DNA of 64,000 nt from Paradesulfitobacterium ferrireducens (GTDB lineage: Bacteria; Bacillota; Desulfitobacteriia; Desulfitobacteriales; Desulfitobacteriaceae), in assembly GCF_017310645.1 (NCBI RefSeq), contig NZ_JAFLRH010000040.1, positions 1 through 64,000 on the forward strand, in the 5' to 3' direction. The notes below the pieces were generated by a model. The model did not search any database. It saw only the letters and a program-made list of their open reading frames with translations, and had not been told where the DNA came from. A program made the position numbers and the translations under genes. This document shows, one piece after another, positions 8,021 through 17,216 of the stretch (position 1 is its first letter; each line of letters starts with the position of its first letter).

Positions 8021-9580
8021 TTAACCAATTTGGAATTCCAGTATCCGGTTGGATTCGGGTTGGATGATGTGGATGGCGCAGGCCAGGCAGGGGTCATAGG
8101 AGCGAACGACGCGCACAACGTTCACTGGGTTTTCCGGGTCGGGTACGGGCACTCCGATGAGAGCCTGTTCGAGGGGGCCGGGTTGGTCGTGTTCGTCGCG
8201 GGGGGAATGGTTCCAGGTAGTAGGGACAACCATCTGGTAGTTGGCAATTTTATGACCGGAAATTTGAATCCAATGGCCAAGAGCGCCCCTTGGGGCGTCA
8301 ATTAAGCCGCTGCCTTCACCAGTTGCCGGGGGATCCCAGTGCTCGGTGTCGTGGATTCTCGTTTCCCCGTGTTTAATTAGATCTTCCAACTCATCTAACC
8401 AGGCCGGCATGGCTTTGGCCAGGAGGACCGTTTCATAGGCGCGGGCAGCATGGCGGGCTACGGCCCCTGGTTTAATCCCGTATCTTGTCACAAGATCCAT
8501 GAAGGGCTGAGGTTTAAGCACAAGCATTCGCGCTAACGGGCCGACTTCCATTGGTTTTCCGTTATAACGGGGAGCCTTGACAAAAGAATAGGCTTCAGGC
8601 TTATTGAGATCAAAGATGGTTTCGCCCTCACTAGGATTTTTGGATCCTGTTTGCTCCGAGTACCAGGAATATTTTACGGCCTCCGAGATTTGAGCGGGGT
8701 CGACTGGGAGGACATTGCCAAACTGATTGTCGAAAATCACTCCTGCAGGGAACAGGAATTTACCTTTATCGTCCAGAGGGAATCCTCCATAGGTAAGGTA
8801 ATGCCCATGACCACCGCCTACTCCTGCACGGGCCAAGGGCAGAAGCGGTCCGGCCCCGAAAGTAAGTACATCCTGCCAATAAACTTTTTCGACATAGTCG
8901 CTTTGTTCAGCCAAAAGGCTGCGGAATTGCTCAATTTTACTAAGATCAGGGAGCATGGTCACGCCACCTGCCACAATACTGGATTGATGCGGCTGTTTGC
9001 CGGAGAAAATTGCCGACATCTTTTTGGCTTTGGCTTGCATTTCTAAGGCCATCAGATAGTGCGACACAGCAGTGGTAACCAGATCTGGGTCGTTAACGCT
9101 GAATTCATCCGGTTTGTACCGGGGGAGGAGAGGGGAAGTATCCCCGGCTTTAACCAGTTTCACAATTTTATCTTTGACAGCGAGCAATTTGGGATCTTGG
9201 CCTTGGTAATATGCTACCATAGTCACATCCAGATAATCCAAGGCGGAGAGGTGATAAAAATGCAAAGGATGATCATGAAGCCACATCGCTCCCAGAATAA
9301 GATTGCGCAGAACCCGGGCCGTTTGCGGCAGCTTTGCTCCTTGGGCGTTTTCCACAGCCACTGAGGAAACCCAACCGTGCGATCCGGCACACACTCCGCA
9401 GACCCGTTCCGTGACATAGGTTGCATCCCTCGGATCCTTGCCTTTGAGTAAAGTTTCAATTCCCCGGGCCATTGTCCCGCTGGCTTTAGCATTCACGACT
9501 TTGCCATTTTCTATTTCCACTTCGACTTTGAGGTGCCCCTCAATGCGAGTAATGGGATCAATCACGATTTTCTGGGCCAT
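8021..9580 (-). CDS. hyaB: [NiFe] uptake hydrogenase large subunit
   Basis: The 519-aa catalytic subunit. The N-terminal L1 motif RVCGVC (about residues 59-64) and the C-terminal L2 motif DPCLACAIH supply the four Cys that bind Ni and Fe. All four are Cys; no selenocysteine TGA is involved. The 15 residues after the last His (IIQPE...) are the tail cut by the maturation protease. Opening IVIDPITRIEGHLK is typical of group 1 enzymes. The start overlaps the small-subunit stop by 1 nt (TAATG). Confidence 0.96.
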   Translation of the reverse strand: MAQKIVIDPITRIEGHLKVEVEIENGKVVNAKASGTMARGIETLLKGKDPRDATYVTERVCGVCAGSHGWVSSVAVENAQGAKLPQTARVLRNLILGAMWLHDHPLHFYHLSALDYLDVTMVAYYQGQDPKLLAVKDKIVKLVKAGDTSPLLPRYKPDEFSVNDPDLVTTAVSHYLMALEMQAKAKKMSAIFSGKQPHQSSIVAGGVTMLPDLSKIEQFRSLLAEQSDYVEKVYWQDVLTFGAGPLLPLARAGVGGGHGHYLTYGGFPLDDKGKFLFPAGVIFDNQFGNVLPVDPAQISEAVKYSWYSEQTGSKNPSEGETIFDLNKPEAYSFVKAPRYNGKPMEVGPLARMLVLKPQPFMDLVTRYGIKPGAVARHAARAYETVLLAKAMPAWLDELEDLIKHGETRIHDTEHWDPPATGEGSGLIDAPRGALGHWIQISGHKIANYQMVVPTTWNHSPRDEHDQPGPLEQALIGVPVPDPENPVNVVRVVRSYDPCLACAIHIIQPESNRILEFQIG

Positions 9581-10677
9581 TATTTATCCCGCCTTCCTTC
9601 TTCTGCTTTTTCTTGCTTGAGTCGTCCGGTTGCTATATTTCCAACCAGATGAATGCCTGCGCCGGCAACCGAAGCTCCAGCCATTACTTTTCCTGCAGTT
9701 TCCGGATTAACCCCGCCGATTCCCGGCAGGCTCATCGTGTCAGTCCGCACATACAGGGGAGCTAAGCCTGCACGGTTATCAGATAAACCTGCGGCGTAGA
9801 ACTCGGGTTGGGTGCATCCGGCACAGGGAGAGGAAGCGTTTATGCAGAAGTTGACACCGTCATTCCACCAGCTCTGGGCGCAATCCGTATAGGTTTTTGG
9901 TCCTTTGCAACCACGCAGAAGCAAGCAAAAATCCTTTTGAGCCGGATCGTTCCAATCCGTGAGAAATTCTCCCTTTTCAAAGTGGCCCCGGCGCGGGCAG
10001 TTGTCGTGGAGCAGACCCCCGAAATATGCCAGAGGGCGCTTATTGCTGTCCAACTCTGGAACTTGATTAAATACCAAATAATGGAGAATTGTTCCCAAGA
10101 GCCAGTTGGGTTTAACGGGGCACCCTGGTAAATTGATAATTGGTTTGCCGCTGATAATGTCCTGGACCCCTTTGGCTTCTGTCGGGCCGGCAGCCGGGAT
10201 GCCTCCATAGCAGGCACAGGCTCCGATAGGTACCACAGCAGCCGCATTGGCGGCAGCTTCTTGCAGAATTTGTCGGAAGGGTCGTCCTCCGATGGTTAGA
10301 AAACGGTCATCTGCAGTCGGAATGGAACCTTCAACAACGAGCAGGTAGCCACCTTGTTTAATGTTTTCGGCCAGCCAGGATTCTGCTGTTTCACCTGCTC
10401 CGGCCATGATGGTTTCATGGTAACGGATGGAGAGTAAATCAAGAACGATTTCCGTAGGGCCGGGATTGAATGAGGACAAGATGGACTCGGTACATCCTGT
10501 GCAGTCTTGACCCTCCAGCCAAATTACAGCGGGTTTGTTGGCGGCATTTTCGACCGCTTGCGCGATACGCGGCTGATAGATCGCGGGTAATTGTAGAGCA
10601 GCAGTAACGGTTCCAATTAATTTGATAAAATCGCGCCTGCTTAACCCTCTCGCTTCAAGACGAGATTGAAAATCCAT
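9580..10677 (-). CDS. hyaA: [NiFe] uptake hydrogenase small subunit, Tat-exported
   Basis: The 365-aa electron-transfer subunit. A twin-arginine signal (SRRDFIKLIG, residues about 13-22) followed by a hydrophobic stretch sends the folded heterodimer across the membrane. GQDCTGCTES opens the proximal [4Fe-4S] site, and further cysteine motifs (GACACYGG, LPGCPVKP, and the C-terminal CINASSPCAGC) supply the medial and distal clusters. The ATG at 10677 lies 7 nt after AGGAGG; a GTG two codons upstream is too close to that site. It is the first gene of the operon, behind a sigma-54-type promoter. Confidence 0.95.
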   Translation of the reverse strand: MDFQSRLEARGLSRRDFIKLIGTVTAALQLPAIYQPRIAQAVENAANKPAVIWLEGQDCTGCTESILSSFNPGPTEIVLDLLSIRYHETIMAGAGETAESWLAENIKQGGYLLVVEGSIPTADDRFLTIGGRPFRQILQEAAANAAAVVPIGACACYGGIPAAGPTEAKGVQDIISGKPIINLPGCPVKPNWLLGTILHYLVFNQVPELDSNKRPLAYFGGLLHDNCPRRGHFEKGEFLTDWNDPAQKDFCLLLRGCKGPKTYTDCAQSWWNDGVNFCINASSPCAGCTQPEFYAAGLSDNRAGLAPLYVRTDTMSLPGIGGVNPETAGKVMAGASVAGAGIHLVGNIATGRLKQEKAEEGRRDK

Positions 10678-10765
10678 TGGCACACCTCCTAAAAATTAAC
10701 CCCTCAATAGCAATTATTAATTTTCTGAATTGTCTGCTATTTGAGTTATCTGATTATTGCATTCA

Positions 10766-10782
10766 AGCAAGAACCATACCAA
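10766..10782 (-). promoter_or_regulatory. Sigma-54 (-24/-12) promoter of the hydrogenase operon
   Basis: On the minus strand the sequence reads TTGGTATGGTTCTTGCT. It has the invariant GG and GC exactly 10 nt apart, and matches YTGGCAC-N5-TTGCW well at the -12 half. It lies about 90 bp before the hyaA start, and a sigma-54 activator gene lies just upstream, which supports the call. Confidence 0.75.
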
Positions 10783-10886
10783 TGAATGAAATTGTGTAGC
10801 TACTCACGAGTTAGGAGTGAGGAGGCAGACACAAGGAGGGAGAAACCAGGAGTCTGCATGAGAGACGGTTTATCCTTACCTGGATA

Positions 10887-10923
10887 AGAGTTATAGCTAA
10901 ATCGTAGATTTAGCTATAACTCT
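10887..10923. repeat. 17-bp perfect inverted repeat with 3-nt loop
   Basis: Arms agagttatagctaaatc/gatttagctataactct flank GTA. It sits between the regulator gene and the hydrogenase promoter and could end regulator transcription on the minus strand, but no good T-run follows on either side. A small ATCC/GGAT hairpin adjoins it at 10872-10885. Confidence 0.6.
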
Positions 10924-11015
10924 TTATCAAGAACATAAGAACAATCTTATCGTCTGGAAATATTCTGACTACTGGATCCTTAATACCTGAAAGAAAGGGT
11001 TTCCTCATAAAAATC

Positions 11016-11032
11016 TGTCAAAAAACTAGACA
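11016..11032. promoter_or_regulatory. TGTC-N9-GACA box 1 (putative activator site)
   Basis: Sequence tgtcaaaaaactagaca, a dyad with TGTC and GACA arms 9 nt apart. It is one of three such boxes between the sigma-54 activator gene and the hydrogenase promoter, about 235 bp upstream of the -24/-12 element. I infer it is an upstream activating sequence for that activator. Confidence 0.6.
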
Positions 11033-11086
11033 CATAAGAGTGCCCATGAATGAATTTCCCGGTTGCAAAGCCCGGAAAACAAAAAC

Positions 11087-11120
11087 TGTCTAACTTCTAG
11101 ACATGTCAAAAAGTTAGACA
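11087..11120. promoter_or_regulatory. TGTC-N9-GACA boxes 2 and 3, abutting (putative activator sites)
   Basis: Two 17-bp dyads of the same form lie back to back: 11087-11103 (tgtctaacttctagaca) and 11104-11120 (tgtcaaaaagttagaca). Together they also make a long palindrome with 12-bp arms, actgtctaactt/aagttagacagt. They sit 43-76 bp beyond the stop of the regulator gene, on the hydrogenase side. Confidence 0.65.
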
Positions 11121-11162
11121 GTAGAAAATGCAGAATGATTGATTTTGAATTTAAGTAAGTTT

Positions 11163-13373
11163 TTAATTCTTTTCCAACAAGCCATATTCTTTAAGTTTTA
11201 AATAGAGGGTTGCCCGGGGCATGCCGAGGTTTTGAGCTGCGGCGGCGCGATTGCCGCCACAGGACTTCAAAGCTTGGATAATCATTCTTCGTTCCAGGTC
11301 CTGTACGGCCTCTTTTAAGGGTTTTAGTTCTGTAGATGGACGGTTTTCCGTATGTTTAATCAAGAAAGCGGGTAAATGGTAAATCGAGATAACATTTTCG
11401 TCCACAGTATATAATAGGCGTTCGATTATATTTTCTAATTCACGAACATTGCCGGGCCAATCGTATTGCATAAAACATTCGACAGCTTCTTCACTGAAAA
11501 TTTTGGGAAGAATTTTCCGGGCTTGGGCCATTTTTTGGGAAAAATGGGTTACCAGATGGGGAATGTCCTCTTTGTGTTCGCGTAGAGAAGGAATGGAAAT
11601 GTTAATTACATTAAGGCGATAAAAGAGGTCGGCCCGGAATTTTCCTTCGTGAACAAGACGGCGTAAGTCACGATTGCTGGCAGCCATTATACGAGCCTCA
11701 AGCCGGATGGTATGTGTGCCGCCGACCCGTTCGAATTCGCGCTCTTGGAGAACCCTCAAAAGCTTAGCCTGCATGGATAAGGGCATGTCTCCCACTTCAT
11801 CCAGCAAAATGCTTCCTCCTTTGGCCAACTCAAACTTACCTGGTTTTCCACCTTTTTTAGCTCCGGTGAACGCTCCCTCATCGTAACCGAAGAGCTCTGA
11901 CTCCAGAAGATTTTCCGGTAAGGCCGTACAGTTAATGCCTAAGAATGGTTTATCCCTGCGATTGCTGAGTTTATGCACAAATTGAGCAAAAACTTCTTTG
12001 CCAACCCCACTTTCACCTTGGATCAGAATATTGGCATCGTTGCGGCTGGCTTTGACGGCCAAACGGCGAAGTTCCTGATTGGCTGTGCTGATGCCAATGA
12101 GAAACTGCTCGTTTTCATGGTAGGTTTCTTTAAAACGCAAACGCTCTTTGTAGACTTCAATTTCTCCGTGAGATTGTTCAATAAGATAGGGCAGGCACAT
12201 GTCGATTTCCGCTAAGCCCTGGTACACAGCGACCGCCTTTTCACGGCAGGTGTTATACCCACAGGAGCCGCAGTTCAATTCATCTTCAGGTTTGAATTTG
12301 TTTGTATAACGAAGTATTTCTTTTATCTCGGATTCGCTTGGCTCCTGAAGCAATTGGTGCTTATCCGTAAATTCTCGGTGCAAATCAAGAGGTAAGGTGA
12401 CTTCCAACTCATCGCGTATTTTCCGCTGGGCATATTTATATATTTGATATTTCCGGCTGAACAGATCGAGCGGGCTGTCCATTTCCGGTCCATCAATACA
12501 TCCCCTGCAAAGCAAGATGTCAATGAATCGGGCATGGACGAGGCCGTCGCGCAAGTTGCCCAGGAACTCCAGGGAGTCCTCTTTGCCGTCAACAACAGCA
12601 ATTTCTTCTTCTCGGAAAAGCGTCCCTTCCGGATCCAGGTTGCGGGCCAACCCGCCGCTTAAAGGAAACAAAGGAGGAAGAGAATTCCCGTGAGGGCGTG
12701 GGGGGATCGAACGGTCAAGCAAATGGTGCAGTCCCCTGGCTTCCAGCATCTCTTTCAATTCTTTGAAAGTAAGTACCGCATCAAGCACACCCTGGCCGAA
12801 CTCAGTCATTTCTTCCTTTTTAGCGATGCAGGGGCCGATAAAAACTATCTTGGCCTTGGGATATATCTGACGGACGTATTTGGCGCTGGCCAAGACAGCA
12901 GAGTCCACCGGGACCAAGTAAGGAATGAGGGTGGGGAAGTGCCTTTCAATCATTCCAACGATGGCTGGGCAGTAGGAACTGATAGCCATTTCAGGATTGT
13001 TGCTAAAGAATTCCCGGTAAGCAGGGACAGTGAGTTCGATGCCATGAGTTACTTCAAGCACTTTGGTAAACCCCAGGTCTTCGAGGGTGGCAAAGAACTG
13101 TTCCGGTTCCAGGTAATAGAAAGAAGCTGGAAAAGAAGGAGCCAGGAGAGCGACCACCTCTTCTTGAAGCAGGTAGCCTTCGGTATCCTTGACATAACTT
13201 ACGATCTGTTTAGCGTTTTGGGAACAGACCCGCACACAGTTGCCGCAGCTAATACAGCGGTCTTCGACAACAGTGGCTTGCCCCAGTTCTACTTTGATGG
13301 CTTTTACCGGACAGTTGCGCACACAGGAATAACAGGCTTTGCATTTATCTTCGATCGTTCTGACGACTGGCAT
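11163..13373 (-). CDS. Sigma-54 activator with ferredoxin and [FeFe]-hydrogenase-like sensor domains
   Basis: A 736-aa regulator. Residues 11-50 hold two [4Fe-4S] motifs (CKACYSCVRNCP, CISCGNCVRVC). Residues about 75-300 resemble an H-cluster domain, keeping Cys in each of its three motifs (SSYCPA C135, GPCIAKKEE C182, LLCRGC C289/C292). Residues 365-395 carry an Fe-S site (CGSCGYNTC and C393). An AAA+ sigma-54 domain follows with Walker A GESGVGKE (453-460) and GAFTGA, the loop that contacts sigma-54. A Fis-type HTH ends the protein (about 690-730). It lies upstream of the hydrogenase operon in the same direction. I infer that it senses H2 or redox state and activates that operon. Family members of this design occur in anaerobic Firmicutes; H2 sensing is not shown here. 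Confidence 0.88.
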   Translation of the reverse strand: MPVVRTIEDKCKACYSCVRNCPVKAIKVELGQATVVEDRCISCGNCVRVCSQNAKQIVSYVKDTEGYLLQEEVVALLAPSFPASFYYLEPEQFFATLEDLGFTKVLEVTHGIELTVPAYREFFSNNPEMAISSYCPAIVGMIERHFPTLIPYLVPVDSAVLASAKYVRQIYPKAKIVFIGPCIAKKEEMTEFGQGVLDAVLTFKELKEMLEARGLHHLLDRSIPPRPHGNSLPPLFPLSGGLARNLDPEGTLFREEEIAVVDGKEDSLEFLGNLRDGLVHARFIDILLCRGCIDGPEMDSPLDLFSRKYQIYKYAQRKIRDELEVTLPLDLHREFTDKHQLLQEPSESEIKEILRYTNKFKPEDELNCGSCGYNTCREKAVAVYQGLAEIDMCLPYLIEQSHGEIEVYKERLRFKETYHENEQFLIGISTANQELRRLAVKASRNDANILIQGESGVGKEVFAQFVHKLSNRRDKPFLGINCTALPENLLESELFGYDEGAFTGAKKGGKPGKFELAKGGSILLDEVGDMPLSMQAKLLRVLQEREFERVGGTHTIRLEARIMAASNRDLRRLVHEGKFRADLFYRLNVINISIPSLREHKEDIPHLVTHFSQKMAQARKILPKIFSEEAVECFMQYDWPGNVRELENIIERLLYTVDENVISIYHLPAFLIKHTENRPSTELKPLKEAVQDLERRMIIQALKSCGGNRAAAAQNLGMPRATLYLKLKEYGLLEKN

Positions 13374-13475
13374 CTTAATCCCTCCGGTGGTTGTCTAAAA
13401 GATGGACAGCATTATCTTCAGTATCCGGATGAATATTTAGTTTGTCAATTATTATTTTCAAAACGCGACAGTAAA

Positions 13476-13508
13476 TGAGAGCGGCCAGGAATACCTGACC
13501 GCTCTCCG
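13476..13508 (-). terminator. Hairpin after the SASP gene
   Basis: The imperfect stem gagagcggccagg/tgaccgctctc lies between the SASP gene stop and the regulator start. No long T-run follows on the minus strand, so termination may be partial. Confidence 0.5.
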
Positions 13509-13527
13509 GATGACTTCATTTATTTAT

Positions 13528-13746
13528 TTAATCCCTGATATCTTCACCGTGAGCCATTTGTTCCTCGGCATACTCAACCATTTTCTTTACCATATTGCCC
13601 CCGATTTGCCCAACTTCACGAGTAGTCATATTGGCATACCCGCGCTCTTCAATATCATCATCGAGATTAAGCTCTTGGGCCACTTCCCATTTTAATTTGT
13701 CCAATTGGGCTTCGGATTCAGGAACTTCCGGTTTATTTCGGCTCAT
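13528..13746 (-). CDS. Small acid-soluble spore protein, alpha/beta type
   Basis: A 72-aa protein with the SASP signatures LDKLKWEVAQELNL and TTREVGQIGGNMVKKMVEYAE. These DNA-binding proteins coat spore DNA and protect it from UV and heat; a Glu-containing germination-protease site is expected in the N-terminal part. 'Gaggagg' lies upstream of the ATG. Its presence shows that the organism forms spores. It is expected to be transcribed in the forespore (sigma-G), but I did not find a convincing sigma-G promoter. Confidence 0.92.
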   Translation of the reverse strand: MSRNKPEVPESEAQLDKLKWEVAQELNLDDDIEERGYANMTTREVGQIGGNMVKKMVEYAEEQMAHGEDIRD

Positions 13747-14233
13747 ATAACCATCCTCCTCTGCTATTTCCGGAATGAAGGAAGAATTCCAAGTGCAATT
13801 ATAGCTTGTGCATGTTACATCTAATTATGATCATAAAAATTTTCATAATAAGAAAGGGCCATCCAAATAAAGCGGTTTTTAGCTTTTATTTGCCGGTTAC
13901 TAAGTTAATAAATTTTCCTTATAAAGAGAAAAAAGCAGCCCACCTCAAAGGCGGGCATAGAGCAGAGGGGTTAGATTGAGGAGGAGTGAGATGAGAAGGT
14001 AACCAGTGTATTCGAACACTAGTTGTGAAAGTTGGTGCTTTTCACAATTAGATTGTAACCTATTTCTCAAAGTTTGACTACCCCTTTTTACAAATTCAGA
14101 ATATTAAATTATTTATACTCTTGCACTTTTATTGACTCCTCTAAAATGATCGAGTTTTGAAGAATTTGTCCTATCTTACTGGAATTCTTTACAAGAATAC
14201 GTTAAACTGAAAAGTGATGAAAGGAGTGGTGAG
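13747..14233. other. Divergent intergenic region without a gene
   Basis: No coding potential is seen between the SASP gene (minus) and the DUF3842 gene (plus). It is A+T-rich and should hold both promoters. Two adjacent hairpins occur at 14005-14020 (AGTGT/ACACT) and 14023-14047 (ttgtgaaag/cttttcacaa). They are not followed by T-runs and their role is unknown. Confidence 0.5.
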
Positions 14234-14659
14234 ATGCGCATAGCGGTCATAGATGGACAAGGTGGCGGTATTGGTAAGCATATCGTAGAACAACTGCGTA
14301 AGCGCATTCCCAATCTGGAAATTCTGGCACTGGGCACCAATGCCTTGGCTACCGGAGCTATGCTTAGAGCCGGCGCGAATGAAGGGGCATCCGGAGAATC
14401 AGCGATCTGTTATAATGCAGGCAGAGTGGATTTGGTTGCTGGATCGATTGCGATCATGATGGTAAACGGTTTATTAGGTGAAGTCACGGCTCCAATGGCA
14501 GCGGCCATTTCGACTAGCCCGGCAGATAAACTCTTACTTCCGATCCAAAGAGAGAATGTGCAAATTGTTGGGGTGGCTAAAGCACCATTGCCGCATCAAG
14601 TGGAAGCCCTCGTTCTTGAAATAGAGAAGCGTGTTCAGGCTAAAGGTACATATGAATGA
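14234..14659 (+). CDS. DUF3842 family protein
   Basis: A 141-aa protein opening IAVIDGQGGGIGKHIVEQL, a nucleotide-binding-like Gly-rich loop after beta-1. The AGANEGASGESA and GRVDLVAGSIAIMMVNGLLGEVT stretches match my memory of the DUF3842 family, found in anaerobic Firmicutes. Its function is unknown. 'Aaaggagtgg' precedes the ATG. It stands alone between the SASP gene and cysK. Confidence 0.75.
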   Translation: MRIAVIDGQGGGIGKHIVEQLRKRIPNLEILALGTNALATGAMLRAGANEGASGESAICYNAGRVDLVAGSIAIMMVNGLLGEVTAPMAAAISTSPADKLLLPIQRENVQIVGVAKAPLPHQVEALVLEIEKRVQAKGTYE

Positions 14660-14770
14660 CGTATAGCCATAATAAGAAAACTATTCAGTATAAGAAAAAT
14701 GAATTGACAGGAAATATAAAAGCACTTAAAATTAATTCATACTAAATCTATTGGAAATGGGGTAATTAAA

Positions 14771-15685
14771 ATGAGGATCGCTGGTTCCATCATTGATTTA
14801 ATTGGGGAAACCCCTGTGGTTCGCTTAAACCGGATTACTGAGCCAGGTTTGGCGGAGGTTTATGTAAAACTTGAATATTTTAATCCGGGAGGAAGTGTTA
14901 AAGACCGGATTGCCTGGGGCATGATTAAGGATGCGGAAGAACGGGGCTTGCTTCAAGAGGGCGGAACGATTGTTGAGCCTACCAGCGGCAATACCGGGAT
15001 AGGTTTGGCGATGATAGCCGCAACTCGTGGTTACCGTCTAATTATTGTAATGCCGGAGACGATGAGCATTGAACGGAGGATGCTCATGGCTGCTTTTGGT
15101 GCGGAGATTGTGCTGACTCCGGGAGCGTACGGCATGAAAGGTGCAATTGAAGAAGCCAGTCGGCTGGTTCAGGCTAATCCCGGGTATTTTATACCGCAGC
15201 AATTTGAAAACCCGGCAAATCCGGCGACCCATAGAGAAACCACTGCACTGGAAATTTTACGCCAGTTGCCCGATCTTGACGCCGTGGTGGCGGGAGTAGG
15301 GACCGGGGGTACCATCACAGGCGTCGCTGAGGTTTTGAAAAAAGAAAAACCAGGTGTAAAGATTTTTGCAGTGGAGCCTGCGGCGTCGGCTGTATTATCC
15401 GGTAAAAATCCGGGTCCGCACAAAATCCAGGGAATTGGTGCGGGGTTTGTCCCAGAAGTGTTGCGACGGGATTTAATTGATGAGATTATTCCGGTCTCAA
15501 ATGAAGATGCGTTGGGGATGGCACGCAGGCTTCCGCGCGAAGAAGGAATTTTAGCGGGGATTTCTTCCGGAGCTGCCGTGGCCGGAGCCCTGCAAGCCGT
15601 CCGGAAATTGGGGGCGGGAAAGAAAGTGTTGGCGATTGCTCCGGATACGGGCGAGCGTTATTTGAGCACGGAACTATTTAGTTAA
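14771..15685 (+). CDS. cysK: Cysteine synthase (O-acetylserine sulfhydrylase) CysK
   Basis: A 304-aa PLP enzyme that makes cysteine from O-acetylserine and sulfide. [10 protein letters not shown] (about residues 35-44) holds the Schiff-base lysine, [13 protein letters not shown] is the substrate loop, and [10 protein letters not shown] binds the PLP phosphate. The length is normal for CysK. It is monocistronic as far as can be seen and lies far from the sulfur operon at 52-63 kb. Confidence 0.93.
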   Translation: MRIAGSIIDLIGETPVVRLNRITEPGLAEVYVKLEYFNPGGSVKDRIAWGMIKDAEERGLLQEGGTIVEPTSGNTGIGLAMIAATRGYRLIIVMPETMSIERRMLMAAFGAEIVLTPGAYGMKGAIEEASRLVQANPGYFIPQQFENPANPATHRETTALEILRQLPDLDAVVAGVGTGGTITGVAEVLKKEKPGVKIFAVEPAASAVLSGKNPGPHKIQGIGAGFVPEVLRRDLIDEIIPVSNEDALGMARRLPREEGILAGISSGAAVAGALQAVRKLGAGKKVLAIAPDTGERYLSTELFS

Positions 15686-15686
15686 C

Positions 15687-15716
15687 TTTACAAAAGAAAA
15701 ACCCCTATGCTACAAT
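15687..15716 (+). promoter_or_regulatory. Sigma-A-type promoter before yebC
   Basis: TTTACA, an 18-bp spacer and TACAAT lie just after the cysK stop, with the -10 ending 31 bp before the GTG start of the YebC gene. Confidence 0.55.
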
Positions 15717-15747
15717 GATTTGTGGACTAATGCAAGGGGGAGTCATC

Positions 15748-16503
15748 GTGTCTGGACATTCAAAATGGGCTAATATTAAGCATAAAAAAGCCAAGGTGGA
15801 TGCGCAGAAGGGAAAAATCTTCACCAAACTTGGAAGAGAGCTGATTGTAGCGGCGAAGGCCGGCGGTCCGGATCCTGCCAATAATTTCCGCTTAAAAATT
15901 GCCATAGACAATGCGAAAGCTGCCAATATGCCGAATGACAATATCCAAAGGGCCATTCAAAAAGGTGCCGGCGGCGGGGAAGGCTCCAACTATGAGGAGC
16001 TGCAATACGAGGGATACGGGCCCGGCGGTGTTGCAGTGATGGCCACGATCTTGACGGATAACCGCAACCGGACAGCGGGAGAAGTTCGCCACATTTTTTC
16101 CAAAAACGGCGGCAATCTCGGGGAAACCGGCTGTGTCAGCTGGATGTTTGAGGAGAAAGGTCAGTTAACCGTTCCGCGTTCTGAGCTAAAGGTGAGTGAA
16201 GATGATTTAATGCTCATGGTGCTAGAAGCCGGAGCGGAAGATATGCAAAGCGAGGATGAAAGCTTTCAGGTTTACACGGAGTCAACCGAGATGGAAAGTG
16301 TACGGCAAGCCCTGCTCGACCAGGGAATTCCGATTTCGGAAGCGGCTGTGACCCTAATCCCGCAAAACACGGTGGAAATTGCGGATGCCGAGCAGGCGCA
16401 AAAGATCATCCGCTTGATTGAAACGCTTGAGGAGCACGATGATATTCAAAATGTCTACACCAATTTTGATTTGGCGGATTCTCTGTCCGAAGCGGATCTC
16501 TAA
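15748..16503 (+). CDS. yebC: YebC/PmpR family (TACO1-like) protein
   Basis: A 251-aa protein opening [22 protein letters not shown], the signature of the family. Members act in translation of proline-rich stretches or as DNA-binding regulators. The frame is open upstream, but the GTG at 15748 has 'aaggggg' in place and matches the conserved N-terminus. The gene neighbourhood yebC-ruvC-ruvA-ruvB is common in bacteria. Confidence 0.95.
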   Translation: MSGHSKWANIKHKKAKVDAQKGKIFTKLGRELIVAAKAGGPDPANNFRLKIAIDNAKAANMPNDNIQRAIQKGAGGGEGSNYEELQYEGYGPGGVAVMATILTDNRNRTAGEVRHIFSKNGGNLGETGCVSWMFEEKGQLTVPRSELKVSEDDLMLMVLEAGAEDMQSEDESFQVYTESTEMESVRQALLDQGIPISEAAVTLIPQNTVEIADAEQAQKIIRLIETLEEHDDIQNVYTNFDLADSLSEADL

Positions 16504-16559
16504 TTTCTGTGGACACCCATGAGCACCAATCAACGGCGGATAAGTTATGAACAAATAGG

Positions 16560-16604
16560 AAAAACCCTCCCGAAGACGGGTGATGATCTTTCTCGGGAGG
16601 GTTC
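16560..16604 (+). terminator. Hairpin between yebC and ruvC
   Basis: Arms aaccctcccga/tcgggagggtt enclose a 19-nt loop, with only a weak T-rich tail (cttatatt). It may act as a partial terminator between yebC and the ruv genes. Confidence 0.5.
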
Positions 16605-16718
16605 TTATATTAGAGGAATCATCCACCAGCTGTCGAACTACTACAGGTAAATCTTATCCCATTGTGCATACCGGTGAGCAAGGCAGGTTGCCAGGGAAGA
16701 CGTGACCGGAGGAAGAGG

Positions 16719-17216
16719 ATGATTATTTTAGGCATAGACCCGGGAACCGCGATCATGGGTTATGGGCTGATCGAGAAAAAGGGAAATGTCTTAAAGGCCC
16801 TGGACTATTCCGCTTGGCGGACTGAGGCCAATACCCCGTTGCCGGAACGCCTGCTGCTCTTACATCAGGAATTAACCGGATTGATAAGCAGCCGGCGGCC
16901 GGACGAAATCGCAGTGGAACAACTTTTTTTTAACCGCAATACCACCACTGCCCTGGCAGTCGGACATGCCCGGGGGATTGTGCTTTTGGCTGCAGCCCAA
17001 CACGACATTCCTGTGTTTGAATATACCCCGCTCCAGGTCAAACAGGCGGTTGTCGGCTATGGCAAAGCGGAAAAGCAGCAAGTCCAGCATATGGTAAAAG
17101 CCCTGCTCGCCTTGTCAGCCATTCCCAAGCCGGACGATACCGCGGATGCCTTGGCGATTGCGATTTGCCATGCGCACAGTTTAAAAATGAATAATAAACT
17201 GGGGGGATCACCGTGA
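16719..17216 (+). CDS. ruvC: Holliday junction endonuclease RuvC
   Basis: The 165-aa resolvase cuts Holliday junctions with Ruv[16 protein letters not shown] carries the first catalytic Asp, VEQLFF the Glu, and the C-terminal [12 protein letters not shown] the remaining acidic residues. The start at 16719 has 'ggaggaagagg' upstream; 19 upstream codons in frame lack family similarity. The stop overlaps the ruvA start by 4 nt. Confidence 0.95.
   Translation: MIILGIDPGTAIMGYGLIEKKGNVLKALDYSAWRTEANTPLPERLLLLHQELTGLISSRRPDEIAVEQLFFNRNTTTALAVGHARGIVLLAAAQHDIPVFEYTPLQVKQAVVGYGKAEKQQVQHMVKALLALSAIPKPDDTADALAIAICHAHSLKMNNKLGGSP

Noticed and set aside
8021..9580. Possible selenocysteine in the hydrogenase large subunit
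   Set aside because: Both L1 and L2 motifs have Cys codons and the frame has no internal TGA.
8021..10677. Regulatory H2-sensing [NiFe] hydrogenase
   Set aside because: The small subunit has a twin-arginine signal and the large subunit keeps a cleavable tail with its protease; sensing forms lack both.
14005..14047. Paired hairpins between SASP and DUF3842 as a riboswitch
   Set aside because: They are short, have no terminator and match no class I know.
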